Positions 17,620-25,819 of a stretch of DNA of 64,000 nt are shown here, one piece after another; position 1 is the first letter of the stretch; every line of letters begins with the position of its first letter. Position numbers and translations under genes: made by a program. The notes below the pieces were generated by a model, which made no database searches, was not told where the DNA came from, and saw only the letters and a program-made list of their open reading frames with translations. The stretch is from Ignavibacteriaceae bacterium (GTDB taxonomy: Bacteria > Bacteroidota > Ignavibacteria > Ignavibacteriales > Ignavibacteriaceae): positions 372,001-436,000 of the forward strand of contig JALNZG010000001.1 of the NCBI GenBank assembly GCA_023229425.1. The letters run 5' to 3'.

Positions 17620-18159
17620 TCAATCATCAATCAGGAAAGCATCTTTTAATGGTTCGGATTCCATAATCTCTTTCATCATTGATTTTATTTTTTCGTTTGG
17701 CTCAAAGAAATCAACGATCTTTTCAGTTACATCAATCGAAACAACATCGGCATCGCTGAAGACCAATTCCCACTTTGAAACGATGACGGAAAGGTTTTCA
17801 CTTTTTGCAAGTTGAGCCAATTTATCTTTTATAGCCCCAGTGACATTATTGATGGACCCTCTCCCGAAGCCTTGCTCATGCATCATTACTTGCCGCAGAG
17901 ACGCCTCTCGCTCAATTTTGGCAATGGCATCCTTATCGTCTTTTTCTTTTGCTTCTTTCATCCGCGTACCTAAGGAAGCAAAAATTTGTTGATTGGTTGA
18001 GAATTTAGAATTGTAAAAAGCAACAGCAACTGCTCTCGAATCGAAAACTCCGATGCGAAGTTTTGTTTGGGCGTTCGTTTCTTTTCCCGGGCTGAAAAAA
18101 AGTCCAAGAAGAATTAAACCAATTAAGGAAATTGAAAAAGAGCACTTTTGTGAAGACAT
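17620..18159 (-). CDS. Periplasmic OmpH/Skp-like hypothetical protein
   Basis: A 179-residue exported protein. The hydrophobic stretch SLIGLILLGLFF forms a signal peptide ending near TNAQ. The mature start, LRIGVFDSRAVAVAFYNS, resembles the first strand of OmpH/Skp chaperones (KIGVVD), and a charged helical middle (MKEAKEKDDKDAIAKIERE) fits a coiled coil. The end, DVTEKIVDFFEPNEKIK, is unlike classical Skp, so it may belong to a separate exported family. It stands alone between two intergenic spacers. Confidence 0.55.
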   Translation of the reverse strand: MSSQKCSFSISLIGLILLGLFFSPGKETNAQTKLRIGVFDSRAVAVAFYNSKFSTNQQIFASLGTRMKEAKEKDDKDAIAKIEREASLRQVMMHEQGFGRGSINNVTGAIKDKLAQLAKSENLSVIVSKWELVFSDADVVSIDVTEKIVDFFEPNEKIKSMMKEIMESEPLKDAFLIDD

Positions 18160-18254
18160 AACTACTCCATTTATTTTGATGAAATTATTTTATTTGAAAA
18201 ACCTTTTTTAATGCACTTTCTTTTGTAATTCGGTCGAGTGCAAATATCGATTTA

Positions 18255-18941
18255 TTAAACTACGGTTTCGCCATCTGGATCGCTTTCAATCCTATCGCCG
18301 ACAATGAGACTAACACCGGCAGTTACTAATGGAACCGTTACAACAACCGCTGTAATAATTTGCCCGATGATAAAACCTTTTGAGAGAATTAAAATTAAAA
18401 GTATGACCGTTATTCCGAGCACCACTCCGCCGATTGCACGCGGAAATTTTTTGGATAGCCATCCAATTCCTACAATTCCCCAAAACGGAGCTGATTCAAT
18501 TAACATCCCAACTGAAAATCCATTTTCTAATGAAACAAACAATACTAACATCAAACCGACCCCCATAATTATTTTTGTTCCCGATTCACGATAATTCCCA
18601 ATTAAAAAGACGTTAGACAAAGCCTTTGCTGCTAATCCTACAATTACGATCGCGTTAAAAAATTCCCAGCTATGATCTCCTTTATTACTTTGATAGACCG
18701 ACATAATTATGCACGCAATTATCATTACGGCAAATGCAATATTTCCGGAACGGTATTGAATACTCATTTGGCGTTCATCAACGAGAGACTTCGCAATGTT
18801 GAGTGAAGCCAGCGTCGGTCGAAGCAGATACGAGCCTGCCAACAAGAACAGCCATAATTGATTTTGTGTTACGCCAAAAATGATAACTCCTAAAATGAAA
18901 ATAGAAGTCGCCATCCAAAAGATCGGATCCTTTTTAAGCAT
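18255..18941 (-). CDS. Multi-pass membrane protein paired with an XRE regulator
   Basis: About 228 residues with six or seven hydrophobic segments (for example ATSIFILGVIIFGV, LWLFLLAGSYLL, IGGVVLGITVILLILILS, IITAVVVTVPLVTAGVSLIV). No enzymatic motif is visible. The ATG at 18941 overlaps the last 8 bp of the upstream regulator gene, with AGGAGAAAG just ahead; a TTG at 18956 is possible but less likely. Small XRE regulators cotranscribed with such membrane proteins are common, but their role is not established here. Confidence 0.7.
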   Translation of the reverse strand: MLKKDPIFWMATSIFILGVIIFGVTQNQLWLFLLAGSYLLRPTLASLNIAKSLVDERQMSIQYRSGNIAFAVMIIACIIMSVYQSNKGDHSWEFFNAIVIVGLAAKALSNVFLIGNYRESGTKIIMGVGLMLVLFVSLENGFSVGMLIESAPFWGIVGIGWLSKKFPRAIGGVVLGITVILLILILSKGFIIGQIITAVVVTVPLVTAGVSLIVGDRIESDPDGETVV

Positions 18942-19185
18942 AGTCTTTCTCCTCAAGTTGAAATAAATTTTCTACAGTTGTATTTAATTTGCGGGCTAAT
19001 TGCAAAGCAAGTTTAACAGACAGGTTATAATCACCTCTCTCTATGGCTACGATGGTTTGCCTGGAAACTTTTACGGTATCAGCAAGCTGCTGCTGGCTCA
19101 ACTCACCATTTTCAAAGCGATATTTTCTTAAATAAGTTTTGATAGTGGACTCTTTTAAATAATTCGACAAAATTTTACACAGCAA
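18934..19185 (-). CDS. XRE-family HTH transcriptional regulator
   Basis: An 83-residue protein consisting essentially of one helix-turn-helix domain: LSQQQLADTVKVSRQTIVAIERGDYNLSV, then LALQLARKLNTTVENLF. It overlaps and is cotranscribed with the membrane protein that follows. The start is uncertain. The only standard in-frame starts ahead of the conserved core are TTG codons at 19185 and 19170; relatives usually begin right at the KTYLRKYRFENGE segment, which here is preceded by ATC, not ATG. The TTG at 19185 also collides with a possible -10 sequence, so the real start is probably downstream. Likely an autorepressor acting at the palindrome at 19198. Confidence 0.8.
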   Translation of the reverse strand: MLCKILSNYLKESTIKTYLRKYRFENGELSQQQLADTVKVSRQTIVAIERGDYNLSVKLALQLARKLNTTVENLFQLEEKDYA

Positions 19186-19197
19186 ATGTAAGGCAAA

Positions 19198-19214
19198 CTT
19201 GACATATTGTCAAG
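19198..19214. promoter_or_regulatory. Palindromic operator/promoter of the XRE gene
   Basis: CTTGACA TAT TGTCAAG is a perfect 7-bp inverted repeat 13 bp upstream of the annotated regulator start. Each arm contains TTGACA. On the minus strand TTGACA is followed after 17 bp by TACATT (19190-19185), a reasonable -35/-10 pair. A dimeric XRE protein binding here would repress its own operon. Confidence 0.55.
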
Positions 19215-19349
19215 TATTATTTACTTATTGGACGGTTTTTCCTAAGCTGAATTGAAATAAGATACTGATTAAAAAGTTTTTTGTAATTTAATTATGACTT
19301 TAAATTGAAATAATGTGCAACTCTATTAACCAATAAAAGAGCGACAGGA

Positions 19350-19865
19350 ATGAAAAAGGTATTAGTATATGGAATCCTTCTTTTTGTTGTAGTTATACTC
19401 GGTTATTATTTCTTGCCGGAGAAAAAATTAAACACTTCGAAAAAGATCGATAAAATTTTGGTAGTTAAACACAAAAGAGAATTAACAGTATTTTCAAAAG
19501 GGGAAGCCTTAAAGACTTATAAAATATCGCTTGGCGGCGTTCCGGTTGGTAAAAAAGAATTTGAAGGCGATAAAAAAACTCCAGAAGGTATCTACACGAT
19601 TAATGATAGAAATCCCAACAGCGATTATCATTTGAACCTTGCCGTTTCTTATCCAAATCAATCTGATAGTCTTCACGCAAAACAATTTGGCAAATCTCCC
19701 GGAGGAGAAATTAAAATTCATGGTTTACCAAATGGATATGGATTCATCGGTAAATTCCAACGTTTCCAGGATTGGACTTTGGGCTGCATCGCACTTACAA
19801 ATTCTGAAATTGAAGAACTCTTTTATAATGTTCCAATGGGAACGGAGATTGAAATTGTTCCGTAG
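19350..19865 (+). CDS. L,D-transpeptidase (YkuD domain)
   Basis: A 171-residue membrane-anchored enzyme that makes L,D cross-links in peptidoglycan or attaches proteins to it. Residues 4-22 form an N-terminal membrane anchor. The YkuD domain follows, with KKTPEGIYTINDRN, the conserved histidine H124 (KIHGLPNG) and the nucleophile C146 in DWTLGCIALTN. The domain is complete for a short family member. The start ATG follows GCGACAGGA. It faces away from the XRE operon, so the 19186-19349 gap holds promoters for both directions. Confidence 0.9.
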   Translation: MKKVLVYGILLFVVVILGYYFLPEKKLNTSKKIDKILVVKHKRELTVFSKGEALKTYKISLGGVPVGKKEFEGDKKTPEGIYTINDRNPNSDYHLNLAVSYPNQSDSLHAKQFGKSPGGEIKIHGLPNGYGFIGKFQRFQDWTLGCIALTNSEIEELFYNVPMGTEIEIVP

Positions 19866-19872
19866 CGGATAA

Positions 19873-19908
19873 TTAAGAATTACGAATTAGGAATTAGGAA
19901 TTAGGAAT
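19873..19908. repeat. AT-rich GAATTAGGAATTA-type repeat
   Basis: Three tandem copies of GAATTAG follow GAATTACGAATTAGGAATTA, a 20-mer also found exactly at 45170-45189. The repeat runs up to the start region of the next gene and may have altered its start codon. Confidence 0.65.
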
Positions 19909-19941
19909 AAAAACAATCATATCATCCCAATCTTACAAGCA

Positions 19942-20784
19942 TTGCTTGTTACTTTTTTATGGTCAACTTCCTTTATCATTATTAAATGGGGTTTGGTTGA
20001 TATTCCGCCAGTAACTTATGCAGGCTTACGTTACTTTTTAGCTTTTCTTATTTTCATTCCATTCATTTTAAAAAAGAAATACTTAACTGAAATACGCCAA
20101 CTGAATGCTGCTCAGTGGAAGCAACTTCTTCTGCTTGGACTTATTTTTTACACCTTTACTCAAGGCGCACAGTTTTTAGGATTGTCGTTGCTTCCTTCGG
20201 TAACGGTTAGTTTGCTGCTTAATTTCACTCCCATGCTTGTTGCAGTTGCAGGAATTTTTTTATTAAATGAGAAACCTTCATTCCTTCAGTGGATAGGATC
20301 AATTTTATTTATTATCGGAATTGCAACTTATTTTTTTCCAGTTGTGTTAATTGGGCATAAAGGGCTTGGTCTGGCGATAATGCTTGTTGGAGTGTTAGCT
20401 AATGCAGGTTCGGCGATTATTGGGCGGGATATAAACCGGAAGAAAAATATTAGTCCGGTTGTGGTAACATTTATTAGCATGGGCATCGGTGCAATAATAT
20501 TAATGGTTATCGGTTTTACAATGAACGGACTCCCATCGTTAAATATTAAAAACTGGCTTTTCTTATTTTGGCTTGCGGGGATCAATACGGCTTTTGCATT
20601 CACGTTGTGGAATTTAACTCTTCGCTCACTCACGGCAATGGAATCAAGCATCATCAACGGAACAATGCTCATCCAAATTGCTGTTCTTGCCTGGTATTTT
20701 TTAGGAGAAACAATAACAATCCATGAGGGGATCGGGATGGCAATAGCCGCAATTGGTGCGGTACTGGTACCGATGAGAAAATAA
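19942..20784 (+). CDS. EamA/DMT-family inner-membrane transporter
   Basis: A 280-residue permease with about ten membrane helices in two EamA repeats (for example LWSTSFIIIKWGLVDIPPV and GVLANAGSAIIGRDI). The family exports metabolites or amino acids; substrate unknown. The open frame reaches back through codons NKNNHIIPILQA, which look like a genuine transporter N-terminus, but where a start ATG would be expected (about 19903) the DNA reads AGG at the edge of a GAATTAG repeat. The TTG at 19942 is the first standard start left, and translation from it would lose part of the first helix lead. The gene is otherwise intact. Confidence 0.82.
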   Translation: MLVTFLWSTSFIIIKWGLVDIPPVTYAGLRYFLAFLIFIPFILKKKYLTEIRQLNAAQWKQLLLLGLIFYTFTQGAQFLGLSLLPSVTVSLLLNFTPMLVAVAGIFLLNEKPSFLQWIGSILFIIGIATYFFPVVLIGHKGLGLAIMLVGVLANAGSAIIGRDINRKKNISPVVVTFISMGIGAIILMVIGFTMNGLPSLNIKNWLFLFWLAGINTAFAFTLWNLTLRSLTAMESSIINGTMLIQIAVLAWYFLGETITIHEGIGMAIAAIGAVLVPMRK

Positions 20785-20804
20785 ATTATAAAAGCAAATC
20801 ACAT

Positions 20805-20940
20805 TAACCGCTTTAAAATAACTTATTACAAAACCGTTGAAACGGTTAAGAATATAGATTAATATTTCATTAACCCCTCGATTAATCGAGGGGTTAATGA
20901 AAATATTCAATACTTAATTAAACCGTTTTAACGGTTTATA
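20805..20940. repeat. Compound palindromic element (38-bp perfect palindrome with flanking small palindromes)
   Basis: The core at 20865-20902 is a perfect 38-bp palindrome: each 19-bp arm reads TTTCATTAACCCCTCGATT. On either side lies a shorter palindrome, AACCGTTGAAACGGTT at about 20832-20847 and AACCGTTTTAACGGTT at 20921-20936. The arrangement resembles REP/BIME or MITE-like elements. It fills most of the gap 20785-21059 and contains no gene. Confidence 0.7.
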
Positions 20941-21059
20941 AATTAATACGTCACTGGACTAAAACAAAAAAACGGCAAGCTTGAAAGCGTTTCGGTTAAT
21001 TTTGTTTTTAAACTTTTCTTTGCAAAATTACATCATCATTCACCAAACATTTAACGTAT

Positions 21060-23507
21060 ATGAAACCTTGGGCAAAAATTCTTTTAGGTTCAGTCGTTTC
21101 TCTCGTCATCATTCTTCTTATCGCAGGTTACTTCTTCCGGCAGATGCTGTATAATTCTCTTCCCGAATATGAAGGAGAATTTCAAGCGGATAAGATCAAA
21201 AGTGATGTAGAAATTCACTTCGATTCATTAGCCATTCCGTACATTGTAACTGATAAGGAAGAAAGCGCCGCTTTTGCACTTGGGTTTTTGCATGCCCGCG
21301 AACGGATGTTTCAGATGGATTTGATCCGCCGTGCGGGAGCAGGAAGATTGAGTGAAGTTTTCGGAAGCAAAACTATTCCGTTTGATAAAATGTTTTTAAC
21401 TGTGGGGATAAAACAAACTGCAGAAAAAATGTTTGAAGCTGCTCATCCCGAAACCAAGAAAATACTTACCGCATATTCTGATGGTGTAAATTATTTTATA
21501 AAGAAATTCCATAAAAAGCTTCCCATCGAATTTGATATTTTGAAATATGAGCCGTATGAATGGAAACCTGTACACAGTCTGATGATCATTCGTTTAATGG
21601 CTTGGGAATTAAATATCAGTTGGTGGACAGATATTATTTTTACACAGTTAGTGCAACAACTTGGGGAAGAAAAAGCAAGATTGATTCTACCCGATTACCC
21701 TGAAAACGCACCGACGATTATTCCTTCTTCGCTTATGAACGCGCCAAAAATAACTTCCGCGTTCATCGATGTTAACCGCGCTTACAAAGAGTTTACCGGT
21801 TTTACGGGAACACACATTGGCTCTAACAATTGGGTGGTGAATAAACAAAAATCGCAAAGCGGTAAGCCGGTTATTGCGAACGATCCACATCTTGCATTTA
21901 CGGCTCCCGGCAAATGGTATGCGGCAGTTATCCGCGCCGGGAATTATCAAGTTGAAGGTGTAACACTTCCAGGCGTTCCCGCTGTGGTGATCGGGAAAAA
22001 TAAAAATATTTCTTGGGTGCTCACCAATGTTATGGCAGATGATGCCGATTTCTATTTTGAAAAACTTGACCAAGCCGGAAAGAAATATTATTGTGATAAT
22101 GATTGGCATAATTTAAAGATCAGAATAGAAAAGATAAAAGTAAAAGATGAACCGGATGTTTCGATTGAAATAAGAGAAACGCACCGGGGTCCGATCATCT
22201 CTAATATTCACAGCTTTAACTCGATGTACCCAAATTCGTTAGATAAAAATTTGAACATCAGTATGAGGTGGACTGGAAATGATGTGAGCGATGAGTTCTT
22301 TGCTTTTTATTCTGTGAACAAGTCTGCGGATTGGTCAACTTTCAAAACCGCAGTGTCAAACTTTACGGTGCCGGGACAAAATTTTGTTTATGCCGATGTA
22401 AAAGGGAATATCGGTTATCTCTGCGCAGCAAAACTTCCGGTTCGTTCGTCAAATTCGCCAACATTTGTTTTTGACGGAACTACCTCCGAGCATGATTGGA
22501 AAGGTTTTATTCCCTTCGATCAAATGCCGGCGCTTTTTAATCCGCCGCAAAATTTTATTGCTTCTGCAAATAACAAAACGGTAAAAAATTTTCCTTATCA
22601 TATCTCAAATTTGTGGGAACCTTCATCGCGCATTGAAAGAATTACCGAACTATTAACCGCAAAGGGAAAACATTCATCCGAAGATTTCCAGCATTACCAG
22701 ACGGATTTTGTTTCTCCTTACGCAAAAAATATTATCAAATATATTCTTCAAGCATTCGATACTAAAAAGGTGAAAGATAAAAATCTTACCACTGCGCTTG
22801 AGCTATTTAAAAAATGGGATGGTAAGTTTGATGCCTTCTATCAAACTCCGGCTATCTATGCCGTTTTTCTCACACAGTTTTTAAAAAATACTTTTATAGA
22901 TGATCTTGGTTATAATCTTTTCAATGAATTTCTTTTCGTGCCGAATGTTCCGTACAGAGTGGTGCAAAGAATTTTAACAGAAAACACTTCTTCAATATTT
23001 GACGACAAGAAAACCTTAAAAATTGAAACACGCGATGACATCATTAGAAAGAGTCTAAGTGACGCTTTAACGGAACTTGAAATGAAAATAGGAGTCGACA
23101 TAAACCAATGGCAGTGGGGCAAACTGCATACGCTAACGTTCAAACATTTTTTCAGCGGCGAAAATAAGTTTATTGACGGTATTGTAAACATTGGTCCGTT
23201 CGGTATTGGTGGAGACGGTACTACACTTTTTAATACCGAATATACTTTTAATGATTATCAAGGAAATATAAGAGCGTTTCAGCATAAAGAATATGAAAAT
23301 CATCTCGGACCATCGATGCGGTATATTTATGATTTTGCTAATCCTGATGAATTTTATTTGGTACTACCTACCGGAGAATCCGGGCATCCGCTGAGCAAAC
23401 ATTATCAAGATCAAACGCAAATGTGGTTAAGTGGAAAGTATGTGACAATAAAAACCGATGCGGCTTCAATCAGCAGTTTGAAGAATAAAATTACTTTGGT
23501 GAAGTAA
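21060..23507 (+). CDS. Penicillin acylase family protein (Ntn hydrolase, peptidase S45)
   Basis: An 815-residue precursor of an N-terminal-nucleophile amidase. Residues 5-24 are a signal anchor. The alpha part contains ESAAFALGFLHARERMFQMD and RRAGAGRLSE, typical of the family. The cleavage site and nucleophile are in HIGSNNWVV, with S255 becoming the N-terminus of the beta chain. The beta part contains IANDPHLAFTAPGKWYAA and ADDADFYFEKLD. The enzyme is expected in the periplasm after self-processing. Family substrates include acyl-homoserine lactones, penicillins and other amides, and these cannot be separated by reading. Monocistronic; mnmA converges on it. Confidence 0.92.
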   Translation: MKPWAKILLGSVVSLVIILLIAGYFFRQMLYNSLPEYEGEFQADKIKSDVEIHFDSLAIPYIVTDKEESAAFALGFLHARERMFQMDLIRRAGAGRLSEVFGSKTIPFDKMFLTVGIKQTAEKMFEAAHPETKKILTAYSDGVNYFIKKFHKKLPIEFDILKYEPYEWKPVHSLMIIRLMAWELNISWWTDIIFTQLVQQLGEEKARLILPDYPENAPTIIPSSLMNAPKITSAFIDVNRAYKEFTGFTGTHIGSNNWVVNKQKSQSGKPVIANDPHLAFTAPGKWYAAVIRAGNYQVEGVTLPGVPAVVIGKNKNISWVLTNVMADDADFYFEKLDQAGKKYYCDNDWHNLKIRIEKIKVKDEPDVSIEIRETHRGPIISNIHSFNSMYPNSLDKNLNISMRWTGNDVSDEFFAFYSVNKSADWSTFKTAVSNFTVPGQNFVYADVKGNIGYLCAAKLPVRSSNSPTFVFDGTTSEHDWKGFIPFDQMPALFNPPQNFIASANNKTVKNFPYHISNLWEPSSRIERITELLTAKGKHSSEDFQHYQTDFVSPYAKNIIKYILQAFDTKKVKDKNLTTALELFKKWDGKFDAFYQTPAIYAVFLTQFLKNTFIDDLGYNLFNEFLFVPNVPYRVVQRILTENTSSIFDDKKTLKIETRDDIIRKSLSDALTELEMKIGVDINQWQWGKLHTLTFKHFFSGENKFIDGIVNIGPFGIGGDGTTLFNTEYTFNDYQGNIRAFQHKEYENHLGPSMRYIYDFANPDEFYLVLPTGESGHPLSKHYQDQTQMWLSGKYVTIKTDAASISSLKNKITLVK

Positions 23508-23554
23508 GAAGAAGAGAAACACAATAGCACACGGATTTACACAGTAATCATGGA

Positions 23555-24625
23555 TTAACAAATTACTCCGCCGCCAAGGCAATAATCGCCGTCGTAAAAC
23601 ACGGCAAACTGTCCGGCTGCAATTCCTCTATCCGGTCTGTCTATCGTTACTTCTGCAAGGTTATCATTTTGAAATTTAAGTGAACAGTTGAAGAAATGTT
23701 CGCCATGCCTAATCTTTACCAAAAGATTTTCTTTTACCTGCCTTGCCGTCAGGCAGGTTGGCGGTTCATTTATCCAATTAAAATTAGTAACAGAAAAATG
23801 ATTGTTTTCTTTTTCAATCAACTCGACATTTTTTGAAATAAGGATTTTGTTCTCTTTAACATTTTTCTCAACCACGAACCAGGGTCCGCCGCTCAAACCT
23901 ATACCGCTTCGTTGTCCGATAGTAAAATAATAGTAACCGGGATGTTTGCCCAGAATTTTTCCCGTTTCAATTTCTATAATTTCACCGGGAATTTCACCAA
24001 GGTGATGTTTGATGAAATCGGAAAATTTAATTTGTCCGAGGAAGCAAATTCCCTGGCTGTCTTTTCGTGTCTGATTTGCAAGATTGTAATCCGCTGCGAT
24101 TTTTCTTATCTCTTTCTTTGTGTATCTCCCGATTGGGAAGAGCGCCCGTGATAATTGCTGCTGTGTTAAGTAACCAAGAAAGTAAGTTTGGTCTTTAATC
24201 GGGTCGGGGGAACGTTTTAAATAATACTTTTCATGCTCGTAAGAAATATTGGCATAATGTCCGGAAGCGACTTTCTCAAAACTCGCATCAATTTTGTCAT
24301 AAAACTCTCCGAACTTTATCAACCGGTTGCAGAACATATCGGGATTTGGCGTGCGTCCTTCTTTTATTTCATTGATCGTGTAAGAAACAACTTTATCCCA
24401 ATATTCATTTTGAAGCGAGAGAACTTCAAGCGGAACATTTGTCTGCTCACAGACTTTACGCACGAATTCTAAATCTTCCTCCCACGGACAATTACCGAGG
24501 AAAGAAAACTCATCCTGGAGCCAAATCTTTAAATAGAAAGCGGTAACATCGTGACCTTCATTCTTTAATAATTGAAGAGCAACGGAACTATCAACACCGC
24601 CGGAAACCAAAACTGCTATTTTCAT
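23555..24625 (-). CDS. mnmA: tRNA-specific 2-thiouridylase
   Basis: A 356-residue enzyme that thiolates U34 of tRNAs for Lys, Glu and Gln using ATP and a persulfide relay. The PP-loop SGGVDSSVALQ is at residues 8-18. The catalytic cysteines are C99 (NPDMFCNRL) and C194 (QGICFLG). FTIGQRSGIGL marks the beta-barrel region. Residues 289-297 (PTCLTARQV) are encoded by a small palindrome and look like an in-frame insertion in a surface loop between NFNWINE and ENLLVKIRHGEH. The enzyme otherwise appears intact. Confidence 0.93.
   Translation of the reverse strand: MKIAVLVSGGVDSSVALQLLKNEGHDVTAFYLKIWLQDEFSFLGNCPWEEDLEFVRKVCEQTNVPLEVLSLQNEYWDKVVSYTINEIKEGRTPNPDMFCNRLIKFGEFYDKIDASFEKVASGHYANISYEHEKYYLKRSPDPIKDQTYFLGYLTQQQLSRALFPIGRYTKKEIRKIAADYNLANQTRKDSQGICFLGQIKFSDFIKHHLGEIPGEIIEIETGKILGKHPGYYYFTIGQRSGIGLSGGPWFVVEKNVKENKILISKNVELIEKENNHFSVTNFNWINEPPTCLTARQVKENLLVKIRHGEHFFNCSLKFQNDNLAEVTIDRPDRGIAAGQFAVFYDGDYCLGGGVIC
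23736..23758. repeat. REP-like palindrome inside mnmA
   Basis: ACCTGCC TTGCCGTCA GGCAGGT has seven perfectly pairing bases per arm. It keeps the mnmA frame. A weaker relative, TGCCT AAAGC AGGCA, lies in the rsmI 3' flank at 3424-3438. Confidence 0.65.
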
Positions 24626-24691
24626 AATTTTATTTTTTGTTGAGGTAAATTTAAGAAGAAAAAGTTTGAGAGCTTTAACTCAATAGTAGTT

Positions 24692-24774
24692 AGTGTTCAG
24701 TTTTCAGTTGATAAGGTTATTGGTAGCAAAAAAATATGGATAACTAAAAACTGAATACTGAACACTGAAAACTG
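24692..24774. repeat. CAGTTTTCAGT-type inverted repeat
   Basis: AGTGTTCAGTTTTCAGTT (24692-24709) pairs imperfectly with ACTGAACACTGAAAACTG (24757-24774). Related sequence CAGTAATCAGTTTTCAGT lies at 8260-8277 and a partial relative near 45206. It sits in the divergent gap between mnmA and metF. Confidence 0.5.
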
Positions 24775-24840
24775 TTTACTTATAACTGCTAACTTTTAAT
24801 CAAATAAATATTAAATTAGCACTACGAAAAATGAGATAGT

Positions 24841-25818
24841 ATGAAAGTAATTGAACATCTTCAAAAAGCAAAAGAACCGTTAATCAGTTTTGAAATTATT
24901 CCGCCGAAACGCGGGGGCGACATTAAAAGTCTTTTAAATGTTGTTGACGATTTAGCAAAATATAATCCACCGTTTATTGATATTACAAGTCACGGAGCTG
25001 AAATTGTTTATGAAGAAACCGCTCATGGAATAAAGAAAAAAATTATTCGGAAGCGTCCGGGAACGCTTGGTATTTGTGCTTTGATCCAAAATAAATACAA
25101 CATTGAAGCGGTGCCCCATATCCTTTGTAAAAATTTCACTCGAGAAGAGACGGAAGATTTTTTAATCGAATTAAATTATCTTGGCATCGAAAACGTTCTT
25201 GCAATCCGTGGCGATGATAATGGATTTGTAAAACCTGTTCCGCACGGCAGAAGCGCTAATGATTATGCGGTTGATCTGGTTTCACAAGTCAGCGCAATGA
25301 ACAACGGAAAATATTTAGAAGATAATTTACTTGATGCAAAAGCTACTGATTTCTGTATTGGTGTAAGCGGATACCCCGAGAAACATTTTGAATCACCGAA
25401 CTTTAAACTTGATATCAAGTATGTTAAACAAAAAATTAAAGCAGGAGCTCATTACATAGTGACTCAAATGTTTTATGATAACAATGTTTATTTCGATTAT
25501 GTTGACGCATGCAATGAAGTAGGAATAGATGCGCCGATAATCCCCGGTCTTAAAATTCTTTCTCTAAAATCTAATCTAACAAATATCCCCCGTAATTTTT
25601 ATATTAGCATCCCGGTTGCTTTGGCTGAAGAAGTTATGGCTGCCAAACCCGAACACATTTTGGAAATAGGAGTAAATTGGGCGGTAAAACAAGTGGAAGA
25701 ACTTTTTAATCGAAATGTGCCCAGTATCCATTTTTACATTATGCAGAACTCAAAACCGATTAATCTCTTGATGAAAAAATTAAATCTTCATTTAAAAAAG
25801 TTAGTTGTAAAAAAATAA
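24841..25818 (+). CDS. metF: 5,10-methylenetetrahydrofolate reductase
   Basis: A 325-residue FAD enzyme that reduces methylene-THF to methyl-THF for methionine synthesis. Family features are SFEIIPPKRGGDIKSL at the N-terminus, NVLAIRGDD, GVSGYPEKHFESPN, the strand ending YIVTQMFYDN, and IPGLKIL. Length is normal for the bacterial enzyme. It begins after a spacer with a CAGT repeat and is followed after 1 bp by an oxidoreductase gene, so the two are probably cotranscribed although functionally unrelated. Confidence 0.92.
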   Translation: MKVIEHLQKAKEPLISFEIIPPKRGGDIKSLLNVVDDLAKYNPPFIDITSHGAEIVYEETAHGIKKKIIRKRPGTLGICALIQNKYNIEAVPHILCKNFTREETEDFLIELNYLGIENVLAIRGDDNGFVKPVPHGRSANDYAVDLVSQVSAMNNGKYLEDNLLDAKATDFCIGVSGYPEKHFESPNFKLDIKYVKQKIKAGAHYIVTQMFYDNNVYFDYVDACNEVGIDAPIIPGLKILSLKSNLTNIPRNFYISIPVALAEEVMAAKPEHILEIGVNWAVKQVEELFNRNVPSIHFYIMQNSKPINLLMKKLNLHLKKLVVKK

Positions 25819-25819
25819 T

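Noticed and set aside
23912..24472. Plus-strand open frames opposite mnmA
   Set aside because: They are shadows of the mnmA coding frame with no start context.
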